The notes beneath the pieces were generated by a model. That model saw only the letters and a list, made by a program, of their open reading frames with translations. It ran no database searches and had not been told where the DNA came from. DNA of 64,000 nucleotides from Bolinopsis microptera (Eukaryota; Ctenophora; Tentaculata; Lobata; Bolinopsidae): assembly GCF_026151205.1 (NCBI RefSeq), contig NC_087077.1:3224001-3288000 (forward strand). The letters run 5' to 3'. This document shows positions 1 to 8,440 of the stretch, piece after piece; position 1 is the stretch's first letter, and every line of letters begins with the position of its first letter. Both the position numbers and the translations under genes were made by a program.

Positions 1-49
1 GTGCCTACCTTGTTTTACACTATCTGGAGAACCTAGGAAAAGTGGTACC

Positions 50-1015
50 ATGTCTGGACTCGCAGAGATGGAAAGGAATCTGAAGGAACTGGCAGAAAAG
101 AGTGAGCTAATTTTGGATGAGATGGTGGGAATGAAAATGGAAATGAAGGAATTAGACTCGGATGATGATAAAGATCAGATAAAAGAAAAGAAGGTGAAGT
201 TGTTTGATTTGGGTGAGAAGAGAGAGAAGTGTTTGAACAGAGTGAGAGAGTTGGAGAGAGATATGATCAAGTGGAGAGAGGAAGCAGAACTTGAGCGAGA
301 GGGATTGATGAGGGAACAAGAAGTAAAGTTGGAGAACACCAGCAACTTATTTCAAGAAAGAGCGAGAACAACTGAGAGCGATAGTCTGCAACCCGGAAAT
401 ACAGAGAGAGATAAGGGAGTATACACGGTGAACTGCAAGGCACCAAAGTACAGGAAGAATGATGACTTTTGTACATTTTTGCAGAGATACGAGCAGTGGG
501 TCTTGTTATGCGGAATAAAAGACAATCTCGACTTGAGGCTTGCCGGTCAGATAGAAGACGATGGAAAGTTCAAGAAAGTCAAGAACATTCGACTGTCGAG
601 TGAGGAGAGAGGTGACGTGAAAATGCTGATCAGTGCGGTGAAACGAGAGCTATATCCCGCCACGGATGCGAGAATCATGAGGACAACGTTTCACAAAATG
701 AGGCAGGAAGCGTTAGAGAGCGTAGAGCAGTTCGCAGAGAGAATACAGGACACTGCAGAGAAGATTTACCCGAGGGCTGTGGAGAGAGAGAGTGCAGGTA
801 TCACTGTGTTGATACAGGGCGTGAAGAACCCTGCTATTAAAAGACGACTCCTTCAGGTGAACACGGAGACAGAGGATTTTGATAGCGTGATCCGGTTAGC
901 TGTACAGGAGGAGCATATATCCAAAGCAGTAGAGGGAGATATGGACAGTGATCCGATGACTACACAGTACACTAGAATTCTCGGCACCTACTTACGGTGT
1001 TGGCAGGCAAGGTGA
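50..1015 (+). CDS. Gag (matrix/capsid-like) of the LTR element
   Basis: A 321-residue frame starts 27 bases after the 5' LTR end. Residues about 1-105 are rich in E, K and R with heptad-like spacing and look like a coiled coil. Residues about 135-290 resemble a retrotransposon Gag capsid domain, with the typical F-x-Q-F-A-E pattern near residue 225 (ESVEQFAERI). The frame closes at 1015, and the zinc knuckles continue in the +1 frame, which is open from 960. The overlap of about 55 bases could be a programmed shift or a one-base lesion. In the element it would form the particle shell. The family call rests on position, composition and pattern only. Confidence 0.7.
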   Translation: MSGLAEMERNLKELAEKSELILDEMVGMKMEMKELDSDDDKDQIKEKKVKLFDLGEKREKCLNRVRELERDMIKWREEAELEREGLMREQEVKLENTSNLFQERARTTESDSLQPGNTERDKGVYTVNCKAPKYRKNDDFCTFLQRYEQWVLLCGIKDNLDLRLAGQIEDDGKFKKVKNIRLSSEERGDVKMLISAVKRELYPATDARIMRTTFHKMRQEALESVEQFAERIQDTAEKIYPRAVERESAGITVLIQGVKNPAIKRRLLQVNTETEDFDSVIRLAVQEEHISKAVEGDMDSDPMTTQYTRILGTYLRCWQAR

Positions 1016-1397
1016 GAGAGAAAAGGATGAGAATGACTGTCAGATGTGTGGGAAGAGAGGTCACAAGGCTGACTCGTGTTGGAGCAATGTAGTGTGCCAG
1101 CTGTGTGAAGGTAAAGGGCATGTTGCCAGTGTTTGTAGGAGTAGAGTGAGTCCGGTTGAGCAGAGGAGTAGAGGTGCGAGTAGAGATGCGAGTAGAGGAG
1201 AGAGTCGCAGGCCGGTGATTTGTTATAATTGTCACGGTGAGGGTCACATTCAAAGATTCTGCAACGTCGACAGAGGGCGATCTGGAGGACGAGGAGGGCA
1301 GTACAGACCCACAGAGACTGAACAGTATGGTATGCAGAGAGACCATTTAAACGGGCGTGCGACTGGACAAAATCAATTCCCCGTCAGTCGCAAGTAA
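960..1397 (+). CDS. Nucleocapsid with three CCHC zinc knuckles
   Basis: This frame lies +1 relative to Gag and is open from 960; the first ATG is at 1044. It encodes three CX2CX4HX4C knuckles: CQMCGKRGHKADSC, CQLCEGKGHVASVC and CYNCHGEGHIQRFC, followed by an arginine- and glycine-rich stretch. Such knuckles bind the element RNA during packaging. It ends with TAA at 1395-1397, while the protease frame is already open alongside it, so a second frame change is needed to make a Gag-Pro fusion. Two opposite shifts around an intact module suggest either programmed frameshifting or two indels; sequence alone does not decide. Confidence 0.75.
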   Translation, partial: LHSTLEFSAPTYGVGRQGEREKDENDCQMCGKRGHKADSCWSNVVCQLCEGKGHVASVCRSRVSPVEQRSRGASRDASRGESRRPVICYNCHGEGHIQRFCNVDRGRSGGRGGQYRPTETEQYGMQRDHLNGRATGQNQFPVSRK

Positions 1398-1429
1398 AAT
1401 CATCAGGGGAGCAGAAGGAGGTAAATGCA

Positions 1430-2899
1430 GTGAACTGGAAACACATCTTGGTGGCTGGGAGTTGCAGAGGAGTGGCAGCCTACCTTTTTGTTGACAGCGG
1501 GTCGGCTGTGAGTATTGTGTCCACGGGTTTTGTAAAAGGACTGGGACTAGAGAGCGGGATCAAACCGTGTGACATGACATTGAAGTCATTTTCTCAAGAC
1601 ACCATACAAATCAGGGGAGAGTTAGAGCTACAGGTGGTAGTTGCTGGCAATAGATTTGTACACACCTTCGTGGTAACGGATCTGTTGGACACAGAATTCT
1701 TGATTGGAGATGATTTCTTGAGGTCAAATAGGGTAACTCTGGACTACAGCAAGTGCAGATTGGTGCTGCATAACGGAGATAATGTGCCCTTCAAGGAGAA
1801 GCCGGAGAATGTCAAGCAGCAGATAAAAGTGAGATGTAGCAAGGTCACGATTATTCCTCCCAACACGGTGCAGTACATCAGGGGAAAGTTACAGGCGAAA
1901 GGAGTGGACTTTAAAGGTGTGATTAAGCCACAGTACAAGCAAGGTTTCGGGGACACGGGCATTTCATTCGCTCATGCAGTTGTGCACTCTGATAAAAGAT
2001 TGGTCCCGATAAAGTGTGTTAACTCTACTGATGAGCCAATAACGATCCGCAAGAACAAGATCGTCGCACTATTGAAACCTGTAAGCGGTAAGAAATTTAT
2101 ACACGGCGTGCAGAGGATCAGAGGTCACGATATCGGTGTTAGAGGGACTGCGATTGATAGACAAGCTCAGGAGAACAGGGGTCAGGCAGAAAAGTTCTGT
2201 GGTGAAAGATGGACTCAGAATGAATTGTTGGAGAGTCACGGGCTGAACATGATAAAGGCGACAATGTCTAATGCTGAGGAGGACAGACGAAGCAGAGTTC
2301 CATTCAGAAGGAGTTTTGCCGAAGCATCGTGCCAGACAGAGGTCAGTCTAGATGAGAGATCGGGAGGAGAGGAGTTTACTAGGTCTGTGGGTGTCAATAC
2401 CATTCCGAGTCATAACGCTTCAAGCTCAGCCATTAGTGAGTTAGATAGTGTTAGTAACGTAGAATGTGATTATAACGCTTCAGCCGTTAGTGAATCCTTC
2501 AGTAATGTTACACGTGATCACAACGCTTCTTCCGTTAGTGAATCCTCTAGTAATGTTACACGTGATCACAACGCTTCTTCCGTTAGTGAATCCTCTAGTA
2601 ATGTTACACGTGATCACAACGCTTCTTCCGTTAGTGAATCCTTTAGATCTTTCTACACACCCGGGTGGAGCAGAGGGGTTGAGGAACCTACATCCGGGAT
2701 AGAGGATAGTTTAAGTCCTGTCGAGCTGGGGGAGAGCAACAATACACTAGCTTACTCACCTGATGAACAGAGTACTCCTGTAGCCAGTGGAGGACGTTCT
2801 CTAAGAAATAGAGCTCAGTTAAAGAGGCCGGATTACTATAGACCGGTATCAAGAATTAATGCTGTATTGAAGAGGGTAAAGAGAAAACTTGGGTTTTAG
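1430..2899 (+). CDS. Retropepsin-like aspartic protease with long repetitive tail
   Basis: The frame is open without a stop from before 1391; 1430 is only a GTG. The catalytic motif is FVDSGSAVSIV near residue 21, a DSG version of D-T/S-G. The hydrophobic pair motif LIGDDFL is near residue 91, giving a standard single-domain retropepsin of about 110 residues. The remaining 370 residues have no recognised domain. They include four 16-residue repeats (SVSESSSNVTRDHN type), an acidic serine-rich part and a basic C-terminus (LKRVKRKLGF). No RT motif follows the protease, unusual for this family, where pol normally continues in the same frame. It would cleave Gag in the particle. Confidence 0.75.
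   Translation: MNWKHILVAGSCRGVAAYLFVDSGSAVSIVSTGFVKGLGLESGIKPCDMTLKSFSQDTIQIRGELELQVVVAGNRFVHTFVVTDLLDTEFLIGDDFLRSNRVTLDYSKCRLVLHNGDNVPFKEKPENVKQQIKVRCSKVTIIPPNTVQYIRGKLQAKGVDFKGVIKPQYKQGFGDTGISFAHAVVHSDKRLVPIKCVNSTDEPITIRKNKIVALLKPVSGKKFIHGVQRIRGHDIGVRGTAIDRQAQENRGQAEKFCGERWTQNELLESHGLNMIKATMSNAEEDRRSRVPFRRSFAEASCQTEVSLDERSGGEEFTRSVGVNTIPSHNASSSAISELDSVSNVECDYNASAVSESFSNVTRDHNASSVSESSSNVTRDHNASSVSESSSNVTRDHNASSVSESFRSFYTPGWSRGVEEPTSGIEDSLSPVELGESNNTLAYSPDEQSTPVASGGRSLRNRAQLKRPDYYRPVSRINAVLKRVKRKLGF
2470..2642 (+). repeat. 48 bp in-frame tandem repeat in the protease ORF tail
   Basis: About three and a half copies of a 48 bp unit keep the reading frame and encode a serine-, asparagine- and valine-rich 16-residue repeat. 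The third and fourth units are nearly identical, which points to recent slippage. Confidence 0.85.
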
Positions 2900-3309
2900 A
2901 GGATTGCTGGTCACGGGATGCCAGTTAACTACCTGTTGCTCGGGCAGATACGACGATTGTTGTCATGTTTTGCAGACTACCTGGAACCTGTGGAAGGTGG
3001 TCATCGTTGCATTTCTTATCTCCCGCCGTGCTTAGGGTATGCCTGGTGTCCTTAGTATCAGTTGATATGGTTGAGTGATGTCTGGTTTTTATTTTGAAGG
3101 GCTTGCTACCCTGGAGAGTGGAGAGTTTTCTAGAGGTGGAGTAGTTGATTGAACCGTGGAAAAGAGTAGAGTGTAGAGTGTGGGTCACCTTAGTTCCGGT
3201 AGAGCATCGCTCCTGATGCCTAGATTTACCTTTAGTTGACTTTTATATCTTGTGCCGATAAGGTCTTAATCTAGATGATTGACTTCATATCTATGTATAT
3301 GACAGTTTG

Positions 3310-3830
3310 AGGTGACTAGTATGTTAGTACCTAAAGCGTACTGAGCATTTTAGAGTAGTATGTTAGTACCTAAAGCGTACTGAGCATTTTAGATAAGTAT
3401 GTTAGTACCTAAAGCGTACTGAGCATTTTAGATAAGTATGTTAGTACCTAAAGCGTACTGAGCATTTTAGATAAGTATGTTAGTACCTAAAGCGTACTGA
3501 GCATTTTAGTTAAGTTAGTTTGTACCTACGCGTACAGAATTTCTTAGTTAGAGTATGTTCGTACCTAAGCGTACTGAGCATTTTAGTTAAGTTAGTTTGT
3601 ACCTAGGCGTACAGAATTTCTTAGTTAGAGTATGTTCGTACCTAAGCGTACTGAGCATTTTAGTTAAGTTAGTTTGTACCTACGCGTACAGAATTTCTTA
3701 GTTAGAGTATGTTCGTACCTAAGCGTACTGAGCATTTTAGTTAAGTTAGTTTGTACCTGAGCGTACAGAATTTCTTAGTTACAGTAGGTTCGTACCTAAA
3801 GCGTACTGAACATGATGAGGAGTAGAGGGT
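3310..3830 (+). repeat. Subterminal tandem repeats with GTAC-flanked cores
   Basis: Five copies of a 39 bp unit start at 3321, 3360, 3399, 3438 and 3477. They are followed by about four copies of a compound unit of roughly 75 bp in which two related forms alternate. Each form has a short imperfect palindrome, GTACCTAAAGCGTAC or GTACCTACGCGTAC. The array lies between the last ORF and the polypurine tract. Confidence 0.9.
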
Positions 3831-4390
3831 TCGTGACTGGGTGTGCCGAGTAGAGGAGTATTTTCAGGCATCGATCACCAAGTGGAGAATGCAGGAGACG
3901 ATACAGATACTACATCTACATTCTACATCAGTCAAATTAACATCAGAGACAGGAGCAGAGACAGCAGGAGGGACAATTTGGAAAGGACAGTTAGGACAAT
4001 TTAGGAGAGACTAGAGGGTAGCAAGTGTGTATATATATTTGAAATTTTATGTTTGTATGACGTGATGTCGTGATAGTTATCACGGGATAATTTTAATATT
4101 TGTTGTTACGAGCATTTATTATATGTGCGTAATTGTTTATTTTGTAGTTGACAGTTTTTTACACGTGCAGTGTATTACGTGAAATTTTTAATTGTGTATG
4201 GAGTTGGACACGTGAGGTTAGCACGTGGGGTTTTAGGGTCAGTGTTAGTCACGTGAGGGTTTATACGTGCATTTTCTTTAGATTTTTTAGTGGTGTAGGT
4301 TTTAGTATTTTAGGATTTTAGTAGGTAGGGGGGGATTTAGTCGAATTTGTCAATACCTCCTGGAGATATTGACTAAATCGATTAAATTTT

Positions 4391-4404
4391 CCCGGGGGAT
4401 ATAG
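4391..4404 (+). promoter_or_regulatory. Candidate polypurine tract
   Basis: CCCGGGGGATATAG lies directly before the TGTAA start of the 3' LTR, where plus-strand priming normally occurs in LTR elements. The G-run is short, so this is assigned by position. Confidence 0.5.
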
Positions 4405-5190
4405 TGTAATATGGTAAGCTAGTTGCAGCAGTATTTATATATATATTAGGCTTTTTAGATCTTTTAGAATATTCTAGTATAAGTGTTGAATAACCGTTAG
4501 GATTAGTATAAGATTAGATTAGATTAGTGGAATAGATTATGGATGGTTTTGCGGAGGAAGGCACGTGTTAGTCAGGTTAGCTAGTTAAGTTAGGTTATTG
4601 GACAGACTGGGCCGCGCGGTGTCACGTGGTTCGCCATGTGATGTCACGTGACCCAGTGCTGATAGGTTTTGCTTGCCCCGTTAGCGGCAGTTCTTCGGTA
4701 AGCATTTAACGGTAAGGTTGTAAAAGTTACCGCTTCCGAGGACAGTGTAGCGTGGCCTTCGAGTCGCTAGTCTTGGTTTATTGATCTAATAGTAATTTAT
4801 TACCTTTCGAGACTTATTGTTCGAACCCCCTGTTTCCTTTGTTCCTACCTAACTTAGGACTCGATCAAGTCATTCGATCTTTTAAAGTTATACGGCACTC
4901 AGTAGCCTGTAAGAGTTAGAGTGAATTTGCAGAGCTTGAGAGCTAGAGATTTGCAGGTATTCGTGTACGAGACTTCGATATCGTACTCGTATATTTCTTC
5001 AAGTACCGCGTACGATACTTCAAGATCGTACCCGTGTATTTCTTAAGTACCGTGTACGACACTTCTCTATCGTACCCTAGTACATTTTAATTACCCGTGT
5101 ACGTCACTTCGCTACCGTACCTTTGTGAGCAGGCAAAGTAGACCATTGGTACGCCCGGGAGGACTGTTCTGGTGCCTACCTTGTTTTACA
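4405..5190 (+). repeat. 3' long terminal repeat
   Basis: This 786 bp segment starts TGTAATATGG and ends TTTTACA, giving the 5 bp inverted ends TGTAA/TTACA. The 5' LTR remnant at 1-19 matches its last 19 bases exactly. Three further bases (CTA) match on both sides of the boundary, so the exact end could be 5190-5193. Without the full 5' LTR its age cannot be judged. Confidence 0.85.
4958..5125 (+). repeat. Degenerate ~55 bp tandem repeat inside the LTR
   Basis: Four imperfect copies contain GTACGA-ACTTC and ATCGTACC-type phrases (near 4963, 5008, 5053 and 5098). Such arrays in an LTR can carry promoter elements, but none is recognised. Confidence 0.7.
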
Positions 5191-5193
5191 CTA

Positions 5194-5668
5194 ACGGTAA
5201 TTCAAATGGATATAATTTTATTGTTTTTAGGGAAAATGAGACACTCACATATCATCTTCAGCAAATGGGTTTTTGTGCAGGGATCAGATATCCTGGTTTG
5301 TCTTTTACTATATCGCGAGATGGGTGGTATGGTATTGGTAGAAGGTATCGTAGCTGACATAAGCCACCGAAGGTCGCCTATACCAAGTGGGGAGCTAGAG
5401 ATAAAGCTTAAGCTGTACTTTAGGCATTCAAGTATCTCTCTAGTAGAGCAGTTGGGATCGTTCATTGCCCGGTACGACTACGAGTTGGACAGATAACCAG
5501 TTGTTAGAGCTTTAGAGAAAATGTGGAGGTAGAAGAAGCCGAAGATCAACTTTAAGATAGTGATCATGCAATAATGTGATATTTACAATTCAGATTGTTG
5601 AAATTTTATAATACCTTGTTTTTATTGATTCAACGATATAGTTTCAATAATTGCTCCTTTAAATTCCA
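5194..5668. other. Flanking spacer, no supported gene
   Basis: A frame here (to 5496) starts inside the LTR and shows no domain. The phrase at about 5247-5280 recurs at 37990-38025 inside a MITE-like element, so part of this spacer is repetitive. Confidence 0.5.
5621..5626 (-). terminator. AATAAA polyadenylation signal
   Basis: AATAAA on the minus strand lies about 43 bases after the receptor stop codon at 5669, the expected place for the poly(A) signal of that gene. Confidence 0.6.
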
Positions 5669-7947
5669 TTAAATAAAGTTTATATCTTCATAAGTATTCT
5701 CTTCCTCATCGTTGTCTTCACCATCAGTTCCACACCCGATACACATTTCTCTGACAGCATTATCGCCGTCACCCAAACCTTCTCCCATCTGCGTTTCAGT
5801 AAGTTTTACTGGGAATGGTGGTTCACTATGGGCGGAAATGTCCTCCTCCTGCTCCTCTGTCTCTGTAACGTTTATCATCCTCACTTTAACGGTGCTTTGT
5901 CCTTTTCCGAAGAGTTTTAAGGGGTTAGAGCCTCTGTAAAGTGTAACATAGCACAAAATCAGTAAAATAGTGAAGATTACCACAAGGACTAATAGAACTA
6001 ATATTACTCTGTCCGTAGTTTTAACTTTTTCTAGCCTTGCTACCTCTTCCGACTCATCACTTATTTTGTAACAGAAACCTTTCTCCACTTGAAATCCCCT
6101 GGGACACTCATTACAGTGAACTCCGTCACCAAAAAGGTGATCAGGACATTGTAAGCAAGAATGATTTACCCAATACTGTCCTAAAGTGCATCTGTAACAA
6201 TATCCAGAGCCTTGTTTGGAAGCTTTGAAATGTGGACATTTAGTGCAGTTCAGGGATCCAAAACTGCTTTAATGGTTTTCTGGACAAATCTGGCATTTTT
6301 TTGTGTTGGTTGAACCATAAACCATTTCTAAGCCAGCTTCACAATCACATAGTTTGGCGCTCATATCTGACGATGAGTGAACTGGGCAACTGGTACATTT
6401 TGTGCTGTTGGTGATATCCGTGTAGCTGTTTTCAGAGCAGGGTGTGCAGTTGTTCAATGTGAAGTTCCAGAAGAAACCTGGTCGACACGAACAAAATGCC
6501 TGATAGGTAGATGATGTAGAATTGTTTGGACAAGCAGTACAATTTGTGTCACCAGAGTAGCTGTAAAAGTTATCAGGACATATCTTACAGTAACCTTCGT
6601 CCATGTACAGACCTCCAGAGCAATTACAGTGGTCATATCCTGGAGCACTGTGTGATCCAAGTACACATGTCTCGCAGGTTAAGGAACCCCAAGAACTGTA
6701 AGTGTCCGCCTCACAATTGTTACAGGTCCCATCTTCCAAGTTAAAATGCTGGCCGGCAGGACATTTGCAAAATGATAAGTCTGCATTAAAGTAGCTATTA
6801 GATGGACACTTCAAACAAAATGTGCTGCCTGCTGTACTGTAATAGTTTATTGGACAGCTTTTGCAGACACCCAGGTCCATGAATAGACCAGCTGCACAGT
6901 CACAGACTTCAGACCCAGATGCAGATGTTGAGTGTCCTTGGCAGGGGGTACAGGATGTTGATCCTGCGGAGCTGAAAGTGTTTTGTGGACAATTTGTACA
7001 ATTTCCATTCAACCAGTATTTACCTGCTTTGCAAGCGCACAAAGCTGATCCTGAATGGGACGTTGACCCAACATGACATGGTGTACACTGTATAGAACCT
7101 TCAGCGCTGTAGGTGTTGGCAGGACAGACTGGACAATGTCTGTTAGACCAGTATCTTCCTGCTTTACATCTACACTCCTCTGATCCGGTGCTAGATGTCG
7201 AGTCTGTAGGACATTGAGTGCAGGATGTGTAGCCTTGTTCGCTGTAGGTGTTGACTGGGCAGGCAGGACAGTTACCGTTTGACCAGTATTGACCTGCTCT
7301 ACAATTGCAGGTTGTTGAGCCTTCTGGAGAAGTAGCACCTGTTGGACAAGAAACACAGAGGTTTCTAGAAACGAAGGAGTTGGCTTTACAGCCAGAGCAA
7401 GATATCCTGGCGTAGTAATGTGTGTCGAGGTAACAACTGGACGAGGTCGAGTAGGTGCAGGATTGTGGGCTAGTGCATTGGAGATGATATGGTTTGGTGG
7501 TAGAAACGTAGCTATCTGCAAAAGTGTAGCTGCTTCCAATAACGAATATTGAAACAAGGTTTTTGTAGTTCATACTCTCACAGATATACTGGGCAGATGC
7601 ATCGGAGGGGTAGTAAGAGCTGAAGGAGTACCGTATGTAACAAACGGGAGTCTTCTGTGCACCTGATCTACTCGCCATGAGAACTCCAGTATTAGATTGC
7701 CTAGTCCTAGAACTCCAAATAGAGAATCTGATATCTTCTGGTACCCTCTCAGCTCCACCTCCTGAAATATAGCATCTTAATTATTATCCTTATTTCTTAT
7801 TATTATGAATAACTCGAAACACTTTTGCTTTAAATAACGGAACTGAGTGCTAGAAAAGGTCGCTATACAGAAATGCAAATGATTGGTTTTAATAATCTCA
7901 CCTAGAAATACTGCCATTTCTGCCAAAATACAAATTATCCAAAGCAT
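5669..7947 (-). CDS. SRCR + GCC2/GCC3-repeat single-pass receptor, interrupted by one TAA
   Basis: Two exons are supported. Exon 1 (7947-7902) encodes a hydrophobic signal peptide, MLWIICILAEMAVFL, and ends at a GTGAG donor in phase 1. A 140 bp intron ends at TTTCAG, and exon 2 (7761-5669) continues in phase. The product would be about 712 residues. Residues about 20-135 resemble a degenerate SRCR domain, with spaced cysteines and an ARISC end. Nine to ten cysteine-rich modules of about 45 residues follow, matching the GCC2/GCC3 (ephrin-receptor-like) pattern. Then come a strongly hydrophobic membrane helix (VILVLLVLVVIFTILLILC) and an acidic tail ending TYEDINFI. A TAA at 6271-6269 breaks module 9 without changing frame. 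Role: probably a cell-surface binding receptor; the ligand is unknown. Confidence 0.8.
6269..6271 (-). other. In-frame premature stop in receptor module 9
   Basis: The repeat opening reads CPENH-stop-SSFGS. Seven of the eight preceding modules have Tyr or Phe at the stop position (CPVNTY, CPANTY, CPQNTF, CPDNFY). A single change from TAT or TAC to TAA explains it. The downstream frame, including the membrane helix and tail, is open to the normal end. Confidence 0.9.
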
Positions 7948-8440
7948 GTTAAATTGTCATAAATTACTCAACTCACAAATGTATGTTCTCGAGACCCACC
8001 ATCGACTAAGTCCTAGAGCACCTATTTTTCACGAGATTATCGCGAGTTTTCTTTGACTGTCCACGTTATTATCCTCTTTGCTTTTTGTTCTAAATTTCTG
8101 GACACGTCGGTGATCTGGACTCATGAGCTTGTTCCCATGTCTTGTTAAGACTGAAAAGATAGAGAAAAACACTGCCATTATCATCATGCTAAAACTTTAA
8201 CTATAATTTTGTCTCTGTCCTAAATTCTTGCAGAACAGTGTTTAGTCAATGTAATCAATCGCGGGATTTTGTATATTTCATACAGGGTGATTCAAAAAAT
8301 TGAGGCCCAATTCAGGTCCGCTATCAAATTTAAAGTACCTATAACTATATAATAAACTATATAATAAACTATTTATAATATAACAAATAACTATATAATA
8401 AACTTAATACACAACAACCCGCTAACCTCAACATTTTCAG
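7948..8440. other. Intergenic region between receptor and UPF2 fragment
   Basis: This is the head-to-head interval between the minus-strand receptor start and the first visible UPF2 exon. I see AT-rich sequence with short repeats near 8345-8405 and no UPF2-like exon. Confidence 0.5.

Larger units (their letters stand above)
2900..4404 (+). other. Non-coding 3' region of the LTR element
   Basis: This 1.5 kb between the last stop codon and the 3' LTR has no long frame and no pol motifs. It holds the tandem repeats at 3310-3830, a purine-rich stretch near 3830-4010, several CACGTG-containing phrases at 4200-4260, and the purine tract before the LTR. Confidence 0.7.
1..5190 (+). mobile_element. 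Gag-protease LTR retrotransposon lacking visible pol
   Basis: The first 22 bases of the window are repeated exactly at 5172-5193. The full 3' LTR (4405-5190) begins TGTAA and ends TTACA, so the window starts 19 bases before the end of the 5' LTR. Inside lie a Gag reading frame, a nucleocapsid frame with three zinc knuckles, and a protease frame. From 2900 to the LTR there is no frame with reverse transcriptase, RNase H or integrase motifs. This stretch holds tandem repeats instead. The architecture resembles a Ty3/gypsy-type element that would need enzymes from a relative. The 5' LTR and left target-site duplication are outside the window. Confidence 0.85.

Noticed and set aside
5125-5496. 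123-residue frame after the LTR
   Set aside because: It begins inside the 3' LTR and crosses the insertion boundary; no domain and no splice context.
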